From Paramecium tetraurelia (Eukaryota; Ciliophora; Oligohymenophorea; Peniculida; Parameciidae), in assembly GCF_000165425.1 (NCBI RefSeq), contig NW_001799322.1:186001-250000 (forward strand): a DNA stretch of 64,000 bases, read 5' to 3'. Within the stretch, counting starts at the first letter, position 1, and every line of letters starts with the position of its first letter. The translations under genes and the position numbers were made by a program. The notes beneath the pieces were generated by a model that made no database searches, was not told where the DNA came from, and saw only the letters and a program-made list of their open reading frames with translations. Shown here piece by piece: positions 63,976 to 64,000 of this stretch.

Positions 63976-64000
63976 CTCTCTCTACTTTTTTTTATAATTA

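Overview
The window is macronuclear-style DNA of a ciliate, almost certainly a Paramecium. Long reading frames continue through TAA and TAG (read as Gln) and end only at TGA. Most genes are cut by tiny introns, mostly 21-34 nt, usually gta...ag. Intergenic DNA is very AT-rich, and neighbouring genes can lie 4-25 nt apart. A standard-code ORF search sees only fragments. All gene models here were read by hand with TGA as the sole stop and with introns chosen by GT-AG ends and frame; for nearly every model, spliced length divides by three.

Left part (1-16300): a 66-bp tandem duplication at the edge, an eIF3f-like MPN protein, an RG-tailed coiled-coil protein, a Myb-repeat protein, a phospholipid scramblase, a histidine phosphatase, a membrane-anchored TTL-like enzyme, a 1146-residue coiled-coil protein with an EF-hand-like end, a serine hydrolase carrying a ubiquitin-interacting motif, and an unknown 348-residue protein.

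Middle part (17100-41100): an 8.9-kb gene whose product joins an anoctamin (TMEM16) core to about 1850 extra residues; a coiled-coil/IQ-motif protein; a small protein starting MGSSQCC; a hormone-sensitive-lipase-like enzyme; a PG-rich (SHIPPO) repeat protein; an unknown protein; a SWI3/SMARCC-type SWIRM protein; the complex I subunit NDUFA8; an Asn/Gln-rich protein; and a protein disulfide isomerase.

Right part (41500-64000): a cyclin-like remnant, an AGC kinase, a BIG-type Sec7 ARF exchange factor, a coiled-coil protein, a second AGC kinase, an ArfGAP with an in-frame TGA, a TTL-like protein missing a key Glu, a kinase relic, a CaM-kinase, a six-finger C2H2 protein, a 4-kb Cys-rich GPI-type surface antigen and a MORN-repeat protein.

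Themes: ciliary/axonemal proteins (two TTL-like proteins, SHIPPO, and possibly the MORN, IQ and EF-hand proteins), ARF-dependent membrane traffic (Sec7 and ArfGAP), ER protein folding, lipid handling (scramblase, anoctamin, lipase) and kinases. There is no sign of a bacterial-style operon, CRISPR, virus or recognisable transposon; I recognised no tRNA or rRNA gene. The most unusual items are the giant anoctamin fusion, the in-frame TGA of the ArfGAP, the two atypical TTL proteins, the hydrolase-UIM fusion and the surface antigen locus.
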